Source: an uncultured Tateyamaria sp.
GTDB taxonomy: Bacteria > Pseudomonadota > Alphaproteobacteria > Rhodobacterales > Rhodobacteraceae
NCBI RefSeq assembly: GCF_947503385.1
Contig: NZ_CANNDO010000004.1
Coordinates: 248,001 to 312,000, forward strand
DNA length: 64,000 nucleotides
Direction: 5' to 3'
Below, piece by piece: positions 1 to 8,427 of the stretch. Each line of letters starts with the position of its first letter. Position 1 is the stretch's first letter. Below the pieces are notes generated by a model. That model was not told the DNA's origin, made no database searches, and saw nothing but the letters and a program-made list of their open reading frames with translations. The translations under genes and the position numbers were made by a program.

Positions 1-2
1 TC

Positions 3-758
3 GGCGAACGCCGCCTCCCGCGCGAAGATTTCACCCTGTGCGAGCAGTTCACGCTGATCGGGTCGGGCATGATCTGGAACATCTACTTTGGTTTGCTGGC
101 GCTGTGTGCGGGCTTTTTCCTCGCCACCGCTGTGGCCCTTGGCAAAACCTCGTCCAACCGGTGGCTGCGCAAACCGTCGGAATGGTTCATTTTTGTGTTT
201 CGCGGCTCGCCGCTCTTCATTCAGTTCTTCTTTGCGTATTTCTTTTTCCTACAGCTCAAGGCCCCGTTGCCCGTTTTTGACGTTTTCACCGCCGCGTGGG
301 CGGGCGCGCTGGTGGTGCTGTTTTTCAACACCTCCGCTTATACCGGAGAAATCTTTTACGGTGCGTTGCAATCTATCCCCAAGGGGGAGGTGGAGGCAGC
401 AGATGCCTACGGTCTGAGCGGATGGTCACGGTTTCGGCGGGTGATCTGGCCCACGATGTTGCGGCTGGCGTGGCCTGGCTACACGAACGAGGCAATCTTT
501 CTGTTTCACGCCACGACGCTGGTGTTCTTTTCGGCCTTTCCAGTGCGGGGACAACGGGGCGATGCGCTGTATTACGCGAACTACTTTGCCGACAAGACGT
601 TCAATCCGTTCATCCCCTATCCCATTCTGGCCTTCTATTTCATCCTACTGACACTTCTGGTGATCGGGCTCTTTGGGCTTGTGAACCGGCGGCTGAACCG
701 GCACTTGCCACAGGGTGCGCGTACGCGGCTGAGGGTAAAGCCGAATTTGATCCGGTAG
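3..758 (+). CDS. ABC transporter permease, polar amino acid/polyamine type (5' end outside window)
   Basis: This is an inner-membrane permease of the His/Glu/Gln (ArtM/HisM-like) family. The reading frame is open to the window edge, so the true start is probably upstream; the first internal ATG is at 69. Visible are several hydrophobic segments (for example the one starting at the ATG at 69 and the last one at about 620-690) and the cytoplasmic EAA loop, read as EAADAYGLSGWSRFRRVIWP at about 391-450, which docks on the ATPase. The motif FRGSPLFIQFF is typical of the family. It lies 52 bp upstream of the glutamine synthetase-like gene on the same strand, so it probably imports the amine that the next genes process. 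The substrate is inferred from context only. ATPase and binding-protein genes are not in the window. Confidence 0.88.
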   Translation, partial: GERRLPREDFTLCEQFTLIGSGMIWNIYFGLLALCAGFFLATAVALGKTSSNRWLRKPSEWFIFVFRGSPLFIQFFFAYFFFLQLKAPLPVFDVFTAAWAGALVVLFFNTSAYTGEIFYGALQSIPKGEVEAADAYGLSGWSRFRRVIWPTMLRLAWPGYTNEAIFLFHATTLVFFSAFPVRGQRGDALYYANYFADKTFNPFIPYPILAFYFILLTLLVIGLFGLVNRRLNRHLPQGARTRLRVKPNLIR

Positions 759-810
759 GATTTTACTTTTATGCCTCCGGCGGTGGTATTTTTGGTCAGA
801 AGAAAACGAG

Positions 811-2145
811 ATGCAGGATTGGTTAACTGAACACCCCGACATCCGCGCCCTGCGTGTGGCCGCGTCCGATCTGAACGGTGTGGCGCGTGGCAAGCGCGTG
901 CCGGTGTCGTCCGGAGCCAAGGCGCTTGCCGGGTCGATGCGGTTTCCCAAATCGGTGCTGAACCTCGACATTCAGGGCGAGGATATCGAGGACAGCCCGC
1001 TGGTGCTGGCTTCGGGAGATCAGGATGGCGTGCTGCGCCCCACGGAGCGTGGATTTGTACCGCTGCCATGGCTTGAGACACCCACGGCGCTGCTGCCGGT
1101 GTGGATGTATGACGAGGCCGGCGCGCCCTTTGCCGGTGATCCGCGCCATGCGCTTGCGGCGGTCGACGCGCGATTGGCGGGGCTCGGGTTGCGGCCCGTC
1201 GCAGCGGTGGAACTAGAATTTTTTCTGATCGACGATCGTGGCGACGCGCTGCGCGTGCCCGCGTCGCCACGGTCCGGCAAGCGCCGCATCGCCGGTGAGA
1301 TTCTCAGCCTGCGCCTGCTTGACCAGTTCGATGCGTTTTTTACCGAGCTTTACGATGGTTGCGCTGCCATGGGCATCCCGGCGGATGCAACAATATCGGA
1401 AAGCGGTTTGGGCCAGTTCGAGGTCACGCTCGCCCATCAGGACGGCGCGCTGAAAGTGGCCGATGATGCGTGGCTGTTCAAAATGTTGGCCAAGGGGCTG
1501 GCCCGCAAGCACGGCTTCTGTGCCACCTTTATGGCCAAGCCATATGCGGATTATGCGGGGACCGGTATGCATATGCACGCTTCGCTGCTCGACGACGTGG
1601 GGCGCAACGTGTTTGATGACGGCGGCCCGGAAGGGGCCGTGATGCTGCGGCACGCGATTGCGGGATGTCTGTCTGCAATGCCCGGCAGCACCCTGATCTT
1701 TGCGCCGCACGCCAATTCCTACGACCGGATGGTGCCAGGCGCACATGCGCCCACCGGCATGGCATGGGCCTATGAAAACCGGACCGCCGCGATCCGGGTC
1801 CCCGGTGGCCCGCCTGCCGCACGGCGAATCGAACACCGGATGGCGGGCGGAGACATCAACCCGTATCTGATGCTGGCCGCAGTGCTGGGAGCCATGGCAA
1901 ACGGAATCGAGGACGGCGTGATGCCGCCCGCGCCGATCACGGGCAACGCCTATGAACAGGACCTGCCACAGGTCCCCGCCACATGGGACGCCGCCATAGA
2001 CGCATTTGACGGTGCAGCGGAGATGGCGCGCATCTTTCCCGACATGCTGCGCGACAACCTTCTGATGACCAAGCGGCAGGAGGCGCGGCTGATGGCTTCG
2101 CTTGACCCGGACGAACGGGTTGAAATCTACCTCGACACAGTTTGA
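811..2145 (+). CDS. Glutamine synthetase-like ligase (probable gamma-glutamylpolyamine synthetase)
   Basis: A 444-residue member of the glutamine synthetase superfamily. It is expected to use ATP to join glutamate to an amine, as PuuA does with putrescine, rather than to ammonia. Catalytic-core signatures are present: VELEFFLID near residue 131 (metal-binding Glu), GMHMHASL near 253, and an arginine-containing ENRTAAIRVPGG segment near 322 in the ATP/glutamate site. The N-terminal beta-grasp begins LRVAASDLNGVARGKRVP, a form seen in PuuA-like proteins. The ATG at 811 follows a purine-rich stretch. A second ligase of the same family lies at 2866, with an amidotransferase between them and a PuuB-like oxidase after them, so the polyamine role is an inference from context. 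The amine substrate is unknown. Confidence 0.85.
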   Translation: MQDWLTEHPDIRALRVAASDLNGVARGKRVPVSSGAKALAGSMRFPKSVLNLDIQGEDIEDSPLVLASGDQDGVLRPTERGFVPLPWLETPTALLPVWMYDEAGAPFAGDPRHALAAVDARLAGLGLRPVAAVELEFFLIDDRGDALRVPASPRSGKRRIAGEILSLRLLDQFDAFFTELYDGCAAMGIPADATISESGLGQFEVTLAHQDGALKVADDAWLFKMLAKGLARKHGFCATFMAKPYADYAGTGMHMHASLLDDVGRNVFDDGGPEGAVMLRHAIAGCLSAMPGSTLIFAPHANSYDRMVPGAHAPTGMAWAYENRTAAIRVPGGPPAARRIEHRMAGGDINPYLMLAAVLGAMANGIEDGVMPPAPITGNAYEQDLPQVPATWDAAIDAFDGAAEMARIFPDMLRDNLLMTKRQEARLMASLDPDERVEIYLDTV

Positions 2146-2185
2146 GCGCCGCCATATCCTTGCCCCGTAAGCCCAAGAGAGACCC

Positions 2186-2869
2186 ATGAAAATCGGCATT
2201 CTGCAAACCGGCCACGCCCCAGAAGAAGTGCTGGGCAGCCTGGGCGATTACGACACCATGTTTCAGCGGCTGCTGGATGGGCATGGGTTCACCTTTGAGA
2301 CGTTCAACGTGGTCGACATGGAATTTCCTGCCGGGCCCACCCTGTGCGACGGCTGGCTGGTCACGGGGTCCAAACACGGCGCCTATGAGGATCACGCCTG
2401 GATTCCGCCGCTGGAGGATTTGATCCGCGCCATTCATCGCGCAGAACGGCCCATGATCGGCGTTTGCTTTGGCCATCAGATCATCGCACAGGCGATGGGG
2501 GGCACCGTGGTCAAATTCGACGGCGGGTGGGCTGTGGGGCGGCAGGACTACACGTACAAGGGTGCGCCGGTTGCCATGAATGCGTGGCATCAGGATCAGG
2601 TGATTGCACGCCCGGACGGGGCCGAGGTCATTGCCAGCAACAGGTTCTGCGAGAACGCGGCACTGGTCTATGGCAATCGGATCTGGACGGTGCAGGCGCA
2701 CCCGGAATTCGGGTCCGACATGATCGAGGCGTTGGCGACCCACCGCGGTGTCGGCGTCGTGCCCGATCCGCAACTGGAGGCGGCGCGCGCCACACTGGAC
2801 GCGCCCACCGACCGTCACAGGGTCGCTGACGACATGGCCGCCTTTTTCAAACAGGGAATGCCCGGATGA
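2186..2869 (+). CDS. Class I glutamine amidotransferase-like hydrolase (possible gamma-glutamyl-amine hydrolase)
   Basis: A 227-residue type 1 amidotransferase domain. The nucleophile elbow GVCFGHQ places the catalytic Cys at about residue 94, and QAHPEFG supplies the His (about 172) and Glu. In GMP-synthase-like relatives this triad hydrolyses glutamine; in the Puu pathway PuuD, a more distant class I amidotransferase, removes the gamma-glutamyl group from gamma-glutamyl-GABA. Placement between two GS-like ligases and ahead of a PuuB-like oxidase suggests release of glutamate from a gamma-glutamylated intermediate. That is an inference: the sequence resembles stand-alone GMP-synthase-type domains more than PuuD. 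Its stop overlaps the start of the next gene (ATGA at 2866-2869), so the two are translationally coupled. Confidence 0.85.
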   Translation: MKIGILQTGHAPEEVLGSLGDYDTMFQRLLDGHGFTFETFNVVDMEFPAGPTLCDGWLVTGSKHGAYEDHAWIPPLEDLIRAIHRAERPMIGVCFGHQIIAQAMGGTVVKFDGGWAVGRQDYTYKGAPVAMNAWHQDQVIARPDGAEVIASNRFCENAALVYGNRIWTVQAHPEFGSDMIEALATHRGVGVVPDPQLEAARATLDAPTDRHRVADDMAAFFKQGMPG

Positions 2870-4224
2870 GCGACTGGACAAGCAAATTGCCCGAGGCGGC
2901 ACAAACCTATCTCGACGGGCGGCGGCTGGACGAGGTCGAGTGTATCGTCGCCGATCTGCCGGGCATCGCGCGCGGCAAAGCTGTGCCGGCGTCCAAATTC
3001 GCGCGGCAGGACTTTTTCCATCTGCCCGACAGCATCTTTTACCAGACCATCACCGGCGGTTGGGGCGAGGCCGCAGGGGAAGAAGGGTTCATCGAAAAGG
3101 ATATGATCCTGCGCCCAGACATGGAGACGGCCACCGCCGCGCCATGGACCGGGGACTGGACGTTGCAGGTGATCCACGATGCCTACGATCGCAAGGGGGC
3201 ACCCGTCCCGTTCAGCCCGCGCAACGTGCTCAAGCGGGTCGTAAGCCTGTACGAGGCACAAGGGTGGAAACCCGTGGTGGCCCCGGAAATGGAGTTTTTC
3301 CTGATCGCCCGCAATCTGGACCCGGCGCAGGAAATCCAACCCATGACAGGCAGGTCGGGACGGCCTGCGGCAGCGCGGCAGGCCTATTCGATGACGGCGG
3401 TGGATGAGTTTGGCCCGGTGATCGACGACATCTATGATTTCGCCGAAGCGCAGGGCTTTGAGATCGACGGGATCACGCAGGAAGGCGGCGCAGGCCAGCT
3501 TGAGATCAACCTGCGCCACGGGGACCCGGTCAAACTGGCGGACGAGGTGTTCTATTTCAAACGGCTCATTCGTGAGGCGGCGCTGCGGCACGACTGTTTT
3601 GCGACGTTTATGGCCAAACCGATCGAGGACGAACCCGGATCGGCCATGCATATCCATCATTCCATCCTCGATATCGAGACCGGCCAGAACCTGTTTGTCG
3701 GCCCGCAGGACGGGGACACGGACGCATTTTTCTATTTTATTGCCGGGTTGCAGAACCACATGCCTGCGGCACTGGCGGTGATGGCGCCTTTCGTCAATTC
3801 CTACCGCCGATACGTCAAAGACCACGCCGCCCCGATCAACCTTGCATGGGGGCGGGACAACCGCACCACAGGCATCCGCATTCCGCTGTCGGACCCGGCG
3901 GCGCGGCGGGTCGAAAACCGGATCGCGGGCATGGATTGCAACCCGTACCTTGGCATCGCGGCGTCACTGGCCTGCGGCTATATCGGTCTGATGGAAGAAC
4001 GCCGCCCGTCGCCGCAATTCCGGGGGGACGCTTACGAAGGCGATGGGGACATTCCCCGTGTTCTGGGTCAGGCGTTAGATCTCTTTGACAATGCCACGGC
4101 GCTGCACGACGTTTTGGGACCGGACTTTGCCCGCGTCTATTCCATCGTGAAACGGGCCGAATATGACGAGTTCCTGCAAGTCATATCCCCGTGGGAACGC
4201 GAGCATCTGCTGCTGAACGTCTGA
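2866..4224 (+). CDS. Second glutamine synthetase-like ligase (probable gamma-glutamylpolyamine synthetase)
   Basis: A 452-residue GS-superfamily ligase, clearly diverged from the copy at 811. It shows the metal-binding PEMEFFLIA near residue 145, the MHIHHS motif near 261 and a nucleotide-site segment GRDNRTTGIRIPLSDPAARR. It starts with an ATGA overlap on the amidotransferase gene. Two such ligases in one operon are common in Roseobacter-type polyamine clusters and may act on different amines (for example putrescine and a longer polyamine or an amino-alcohol); this is inference. True nitrogen-assimilating GlnA is unlikely given the divergent N terminus and the company of the PuuB-like oxidase. 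Confidence 0.86.
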   Translation: MSDWTSKLPEAAQTYLDGRRLDEVECIVADLPGIARGKAVPASKFARQDFFHLPDSIFYQTITGGWGEAAGEEGFIEKDMILRPDMETATAAPWTGDWTLQVIHDAYDRKGAPVPFSPRNVLKRVVSLYEAQGWKPVVAPEMEFFLIARNLDPAQEIQPMTGRSGRPAAARQAYSMTAVDEFGPVIDDIYDFAEAQGFEIDGITQEGGAGQLEINLRHGDPVKLADEVFYFKRLIREAALRHDCFATFMAKPIEDEPGSAMHIHHSILDIETGQNLFVGPQDGDTDAFFYFIAGLQNHMPAALAVMAPFVNSYRRYVKDHAAPINLAWGRDNRTTGIRIPLSDPAARRVENRIAGMDCNPYLGIAASLACGYIGLMEERRPSPQFRGDAYEGDGDIPRVLGQALDLFDNATALHDVLGPDFARVYSIVKRAEYDEFLQVISPWEREHLLLNV

Positions 4225-4235
4225 GGTCAGCAGAC

Positions 4236-4274
4236 CGGCCCTCCGGGGGGGGATTTTATTGGGACAGAGACGGT
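4236..4274 (+). repeat. Dispersed terminator-like repeat, family 1, copy A
   Basis: A C-rich/G-rich hairpin (CCCTCCGGGG core) is followed by GGATTTTATT and then by GGGACAGAGACGG. The same order of parts recurs at 20619-20658 (inverted) and 56858-56896. Here the hairpin and T-run could end transcription after the second ligase gene, while the conserved 3' part runs up to the GTG start of the oxidase gene and occupies the position of its ribosome-binding site. Confidence 0.7.
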
Positions 4275-5571
4275 GAACCTGCTTTACGCAAATGACCGGC
4301 CCGGAACCTATCCGGACAGTTGGTACGCCGCCACGTCCGACATCGGGCCGGTTCGGGCACCCTTGCCGGGCACGGTGCAGGCGGATGTTTGTGTGGTGGG
4401 TGCGGGCTATACCGGGATGTCGGCAGCACTGCATCTGGCACAGGCCGGACGGCGCGTGGTCGTGGTCGAGGCGCAGCGGGTGGGTTTTGGTGCTTCGGGG
4501 CGCAATGGCGGGCAGTTGGGTGCCGGACAGCGCGTGGAACAGCCCGATCTGGAACAGATGGTCGGGCACGACCGGGCACGCGTCCTGTGGGATATGGGAC
4601 GCGCTGCAGTGGCCCTGGTCAAGGCACTGGTGGCTGAACACGCAATTGATTGCCACCTGAAACCGGGGCTCGCGTGGACGGCGGAGCATAGCAGCGACGT
4701 GGACGACCTGCACCGTTATGCCGAACATATGGCACGGCATTATGACTACCCGCTTGAGGTTTTGGACGCCGCAGGTTTTGCCCGGTTTTGCCCCTCACCT
4801 GCATACAAAGGGGGCATTCTGGATTGGGAGCCGGGGCACCTGCACCCGCTGCGTTATGCGCTGGGACTGGCGCGTGCGGCTGAGGCGGCGGGTGCGGTGA
4901 TTTATGAAGGCAGTGCGGTCCACGACATCTCTGAAGGGGCAAAGGTGACGGTGCGCACCGATGGCGGTGTGGTTGAGGCGGATCACCTCATCCTTGCTTG
5001 CAACGGCTATCTGGGCGGGCTGTCGGGACAGGTTGCAGCGCGCGTGATGCCGATCAACAATTTTGTCGTCGCCACAGCACCGCTTGATGATCCCGATCAA
5101 GTGCTGGCGCAGGACATTGCCGTATCCGACGGTCGGTTCGTGGTGAACTATTTCAGGCTCAGCCATGACAAACGCCTGCTGTTTGGCGGCGGCGAAAGCT
5201 ATGGCTACCGCTTTCCCCGCGATATCGCGGCCAAGGTGCGCAAGCCGATGACAGAGATTTTTCCCCATCTCGCCGACGTGCCCATCGATTATGCGTGGGG
5301 TGGGACGCTGGCCATCACGATGAAACGCTTGCCCTATCTCGTGCGGCTGGCGCCAAACGTGCTGAGCGCTTCGGGATATTCCGGGCATGGGGTCGGCACC
5401 GCCACGCAAGCCGGGCAATTGATGGCGCGGGCCATTCAGGGCGATGGCGACGGCTTTGACACCATGGCCGCCCTGCCCACGATACCCTTCCCCGGCGGGA
5501 CCGCGATGCGCACACCGCTGCTGGCTCTTGCCATGACATGGTATTCGATGCGCGACCGGCTCGGTCTGTAA
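4273..5571 (+). CDS. puuB: FAD-dependent oxidoreductase, gamma-glutamylputrescine oxidase (PuuB) type
   Basis: A 432-residue D-amino-acid-oxidase-family flavoenzyme. An N-terminal tail of about 40 residues precedes the FAD-binding Rossmann motif VVGAGYTG (about 42-49), followed by the GFGASGRNGGQLGAG segment diagnostic of the PuuB/OrdL group. The C-terminal part carries ASGYSGHGVGTATQAG, which closes the flavin site. The expected reaction oxidises the gamma-glutamylated amine to an aldehyde with release of ammonia and peroxide. No in-frame ATG lies near the N terminus; GTG at 4273 gives the family length. This start sits at the end of repeat copy A, so its expression could be separated from that of the preceding genes. 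It is the last clear member of the polyamine cluster. Confidence 0.85.
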   Translation: MNLLYANDRPGTYPDSWYAATSDIGPVRAPLPGTVQADVCVVGAGYTGMSAALHLAQAGRRVVVVEAQRVGFGASGRNGGQLGAGQRVEQPDLEQMVGHDRARVLWDMGRAAVALVKALVAEHAIDCHLKPGLAWTAEHSSDVDDLHRYAEHMARHYDYPLEVLDAAGFARFCPSPAYKGGILDWEPGHLHPLRYALGLARAAEAAGAVIYEGSAVHDISEGAKVTVRTDGGVVEADHLILACNGYLGGLSGQVAARVMPINNFVVATAPLDDPDQVLAQDIAVSDGRFVVNYFRLSHDKRLLFGGGESYGYRFPRDIAAKVRKPMTEIFPHLADVPIDYAWGGTLAITMKRLPYLVRLAPNVLSASGYSGHGVGTATQAGQLMARAIQGDGDGFDTMAALPTIPFPGGTAMRTPLLALAMTWYSMRDRLGL

Positions 5572-5682
5572 TCCCGCGATCAGCGTGAATTTGCGTGTGT
5601 TGCCGTCCGCGGCACACAAAACCGTTTCATTTTGCGCGTAGTGAATTTAGAAAACCAACAGATTAACATAAGGGATTCGAAA

Positions 5683-6861
5683 ATGAACCTCCCCGATATG
5701 CACAGCGCCGAAGCCATCCCGCCCGAGGCTCGCGCCGAAATTGACCGTTTGCTGACCTCTGGTGATCTCTTTCGCTATACCGCAGCCACCGACGCGCCCG
5801 TGTCCCTGCTGGAAGCGGAATTTGCCGAGATGATGGGCACCCGCTTTGCGCTGGCGGTGTCATCCTGTTCTGCCGCGCTGTTTTTGTCGCTCAAGGCGCT
5901 GGACCTGCCGCGGGATGCGCGCGTTCTGATACCCGGATTTACCTTTGCCGCAGTGCCATCGTCGGTCATACATGCCGACTGTCTGCCGGTTCTGTGCGAG
6001 GTGGGCGAGGATTACCGCATCGACATGGTGGATTTTGCCGCTAAGTTGCCGGGTTGCCGGGCGGTGATCGTCAGCCACATGCGCGGACACACGTCCGACA
6101 TGGATGCGATTATGACGCTGTGCGATGCCGCCGGTGTTCCGGTGATCGAGGACGCGGCCCATAGCCTCGGCACCACGTGGAACGGGACCAAGATCGGGAC
6201 CATCGGCACAATCGGCTGCTTTTCCTTCCAATCCTACAAGATGATCAACGCGGGCGAAGGCGGGATCATGATCACCGACGATGCCGACCTCGTGGCGCAG
6301 GCCATCATCATGTCGGGCGCCTATGAGCACAATTGGAAGAAACACCCCGTCTTGCAGGACGCCTTTGCCGCACATCAAAACCAACTGCCGCTCTACAACC
6401 TGCGCCTGTCCAATCTGAGCGCTGCGGTTATCCGTCCGCAACTGCCGCATCTGGCGCGGCGGGTCGTGGACGGGCGGCGCAACCATGATCACGTGGCAGA
6501 GTTGCTGGGTCAGAGCCCGCATATCCACGTGCCTGCTCCCCTGCCCGGCGAGGTGCGCGCACCAGATTCGATCCAGTTCAATCTGGTGGATATGGACGAT
6601 GCACAGGTTGCGGCCTTTGTGGCGGAAGCCGCAGCGCTTGGGGTCAAGGTTCAGGTGTTCGGTGCCAGTGCCGACAATGCGCGCGCTTTCTGGAATTGGC
6701 AGTTCATTCCCAACTTGCCGGATCTTCCCCAAACGCGCGCCATGCTGATGCGCGCCTGTGACGTACGCCTGCCGGTGCATCTGCCGGTCGACACGCTGGA
6801 CGCTGTGGCCAGCGCCCTGCTGGCAGCGATCGCCACGTCAGAGGGGGCCAAGGCGGCCTGA
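5683..6861 (+). CDS. DegT/DnrJ/EryC1/StrS-family PLP aminotransferase
   Basis: A 392-residue fold-type I PLP enzyme of the family that usually aminates sugars or cyclitols. The PLP Schiff-base lysine is expected in SFQSYKMINAGEGG (Lys about 186), the phosphate/pyridine region in VSSCSAALFLSLKAL and the aspartate in VIEDAAHSLGT. The ATG at 5683 is preceded by AGGG eight bases upstream; an in-frame ATG at 5632 has no ribosome site. No sugar-nucleotide genes are nearby. Roseobacter-type relatives occur next to amino acid metabolism genes, and the next gene is another aminotransferase, so a small-molecule amino donor or acceptor is more likely than a glycan. The substrate is unknown. Confidence 0.85.
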   Translation: MNLPDMHSAEAIPPEARAEIDRLLTSGDLFRYTAATDAPVSLLEAEFAEMMGTRFALAVSSCSAALFLSLKALDLPRDARVLIPGFTFAAVPSSVIHADCLPVLCEVGEDYRIDMVDFAAKLPGCRAVIVSHMRGHTSDMDAIMTLCDAAGVPVIEDAAHSLGTTWNGTKIGTIGTIGCFSFQSYKMINAGEGGIMITDDADLVAQAIIMSGAYEHNWKKHPVLQDAFAAHQNQLPLYNLRLSNLSAAVIRPQLPHLARRVVDGRRNHDHVAELLGQSPHIHVPAPLPGEVRAPDSIQFNLVDMDDAQVAAFVAEAAALGVKVQVFGASADNARAFWNWQFIPNLPDLPQTRAMLMRACDVRLPVHLPVDTLDAVASALLAAIATSEGAKAA

Positions 6862-6906
6862 GCCCGCTCTTTCCTCGGGCGCAACCGCACCCTAGGGTCC
6901 GTGGCC

Positions 6907-7812
6907 ATGACAGATCTTACCAACGGGGCCGCCTGGATGGGCGGCCGGATCATCCCCATCGCCGAGGCTGCAATCCCGGTCACCGACTGGGGCGTCACCC
7001 ATTCGGACATCGCCTATGACGTGGTGCCGGTCTGGCAGGGCGCGTTCTTTCGGCTTGACGATTACGTGGCGCGGTTCATGGCCTCGCTGACGGCGCTGCG
7101 CTTTGACATTGGCATGGACGCAGACGGCGTGCGTGCCGCGCTGCATCAGATGGTGGCCGCCTCCGCCTTGCGGGACGCCTATGTGGCCATGGTCGCCGCC
7201 CGGGGACGCAACCCGGTGCCGGGCAGCCGCGATCCCCGTGATTGTTCCAACCACTTCTACGCATGGTGCGTGCCCTACGTACATATCGTCAAACCCGACG
7301 CTGCGGCCAAGGGCACACGCGTCTGGATTGCCAAAACCGTCCGGCGCATTCCGCAAGACAGCGTGGACCCGACGGTCAAAAACTATCACTGGGGCGACTT
7401 CACCTCCGGCCTGTTCGAGGCCAAGGACCGCGGCTTCGAAACGACATTGCTGCTGGACCACGCTGGCAACGTCACCGAAGGGCCAGGGTTCAATGTCTTT
7501 GCCGTCTTTGGCAATCGGGTTGTCACCTCAGAGCACGGTGTGCTGCATGGCATCACGCGCCGCACGGTGCTTGAGATGTGTGCCGAGGTGGGACTACAGA
7601 CCGAAACACGGCCTCTGCCACTGGAGGAGTTCTGGACGGCAGATGAGGTGTTCTTGTCCTCGTCCGGTGGCGGCGTGATCCCTGTGGCGCAGGTGGACGA
7701 CCGGCATTTCTCGAACGGGGCAGCGGGGCCAAAGGCCACTGCACTCCGGCACCGCTATTTCGATTGGATCATGCGCGACGCGCACCGCACGCCGGTGTCA
7801 GGACAGCTTTGA
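6907..7812 (+). CDS. Class IV PLP aminotransferase (branched-chain/D-amino acid type)
   Basis: A 301-residue fold-type IV aminotransferase. The catalytic lysine is in VKNYHWGD (about residue 158), and the family signatures AGNVTEGPGFNVFAV and HGITRRTVLEMCAE (phosphate-binding region) are clear. AGGG about ten bases upstream favours the ATG at 6907 over the GTG at 6901. Sequence alone does not separate branched-chain aminotransferase, D-alanine aminotransferase and 4-amino-4-deoxychorismate lyase. The GLFEAKDRGFET stretch resembles (R)-selective amine transaminases and D-amino-acid enzymes, which would fit an amine-degrading neighbourhood. Its last 15 bases overlap the end of the convergent phaR gene. 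Confidence 0.85.
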   Translation: MTDLTNGAAWMGGRIIPIAEAAIPVTDWGVTHSDIAYDVVPVWQGAFFRLDDYVARFMASLTALRFDIGMDADGVRAALHQMVAASALRDAYVAMVAARGRNPVPGSRDPRDCSNHFYAWCVPYVHIVKPDAAAKGTRVWIAKTVRRIPQDSVDPTVKNYHWGDFTSGLFEAKDRGFETTLLLDHAGNVTEGPGFNVFAVFGNRVVTSEHGVLHGITRRTVLEMCAEVGLQTETRPLPLEEFWTADEVFLSSSGGGVIPVAQVDDRHFSNGAAGPKATALRHRYFDWIMRDAHRTPVSGQL

Positions 7813-8355
7813 CAGCTTGTCCTGCAACTCGGCGAGCTGCTTTTTGATGGCGTCGAGGTCTTCGCCCTCTTGATTGGCGTCGGGTGCCGGTCCGCTGCCA
7901 CCGGTCCAGCCTGCCGTGCCAAGGCCGCCCGTCATCGCCTTCAGAAACGCCTCTTGCTGCGCCTGCATCGCGTCGAAACCGGGCATCTTGGCCATCGGGT
8001 TCATCGCAGACATGTTTTCGACCATGCGGCTTTGCCCGTCGCGCAGCATCTCGAACGAGGCTTGCAGGAATTGCGGGACCACCGACACGCCGCCGGTCAT
8101 GTAGCTGCGCACCAGATCGTTCAGCACATCCACGGGCAAAACGCTTTCACCACGGCTTTCGTGTTCGGCGATGATCTGCAACAGGTACTGACGGGTGAGG
8201 TCGTCACCGGTCTTGAGGTCCACGATCTGCACCTCGCGCCCGTCGCGGATAAAGCCTGCGATGTCTTCAAGCGTTACGTAATCGCTCGTCTCTGTGTTGT
8301 AGAGACGCCGGCTGGCGTATCGCTTGATCAGCAAGGGCGCTGGTTTGTCTGTCAC
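7798..8355 (-). CDS. phaR: Polyhydroxyalkanoate synthesis repressor PhaR
   Basis: A 185-residue PhaR. The N-terminal DNA-binding domain (about 6-70) carries IKRYASRRLYNTETSDYVTL, the family hallmark; the next part (about 70-115) is the PHB-accumulation domain expected to bind polymer; the C terminus is low-complexity and ends in a short coiled coil (DAIKKQLAELQDKLSKLS). PhaR represses phasin and its own gene until it is titrated onto PHB granules. The start is GTG, with GGGGAGA about seven bases upstream. An exact CTGC-N3-GCAG box lies 23 bp upstream (8378-8388), supporting autoregulation. In related genomes phaR sits directly after phaP; here a LysR regulator and an NAD(P)-binding protein lie between. 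Confidence 0.95.
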   Translation of the reverse strand: MTDKPAPLLIKRYASRRLYNTETSDYVTLEDIAGFIRDGREVQIVDLKTGDDLTRQYLLQIIAEHESRGESVLPVDVLNDLVRSYMTGGVSVVPQFLQASFEMLRDGQSRMVENMSAMNPMAKMPGFDAMQAQQEAFLKAMTGGLGTAGWTGGSGPAPDANQEGEDLDAIKKQLAELQDKLSKLS

Positions 8356-8377
8356 GTGTTTTCTCCCCGCAAACGTG

Positions 8378-8388
8378 CTGCATCGCAG
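8378..8388 (-). promoter_or_regulatory. PhaR operator upstream of phaR
   Basis: CTGCATCGCAG fits CTGC-N3-GCAG, the TGC-rich target described for Paracoccus PhaR. It sits 23 bp upstream of the phaR GTG, where a bound repressor would block its promoter. The same type of site occurs upstream of phaP. Confidence 0.75.
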
Positions 8389-8427
8389 CTTAGGCGCGCA
8401 AATGCGAAAAAGAAAGCGCCACGTGCG

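Noticed and set aside
1213..2199. A 328-codon minus-strand frame opposite the first GS-like gene
   Set aside because: Antisense to a clear gene, no homology recognised; such shadows are common in GC-rich DNA.
5632..5682. Upstream ATG for the DegT-type aminotransferase
   Set aside because: No ribosome site, and the extra residues do not resemble the family; ATG 5683 has AGGG at good spacing.
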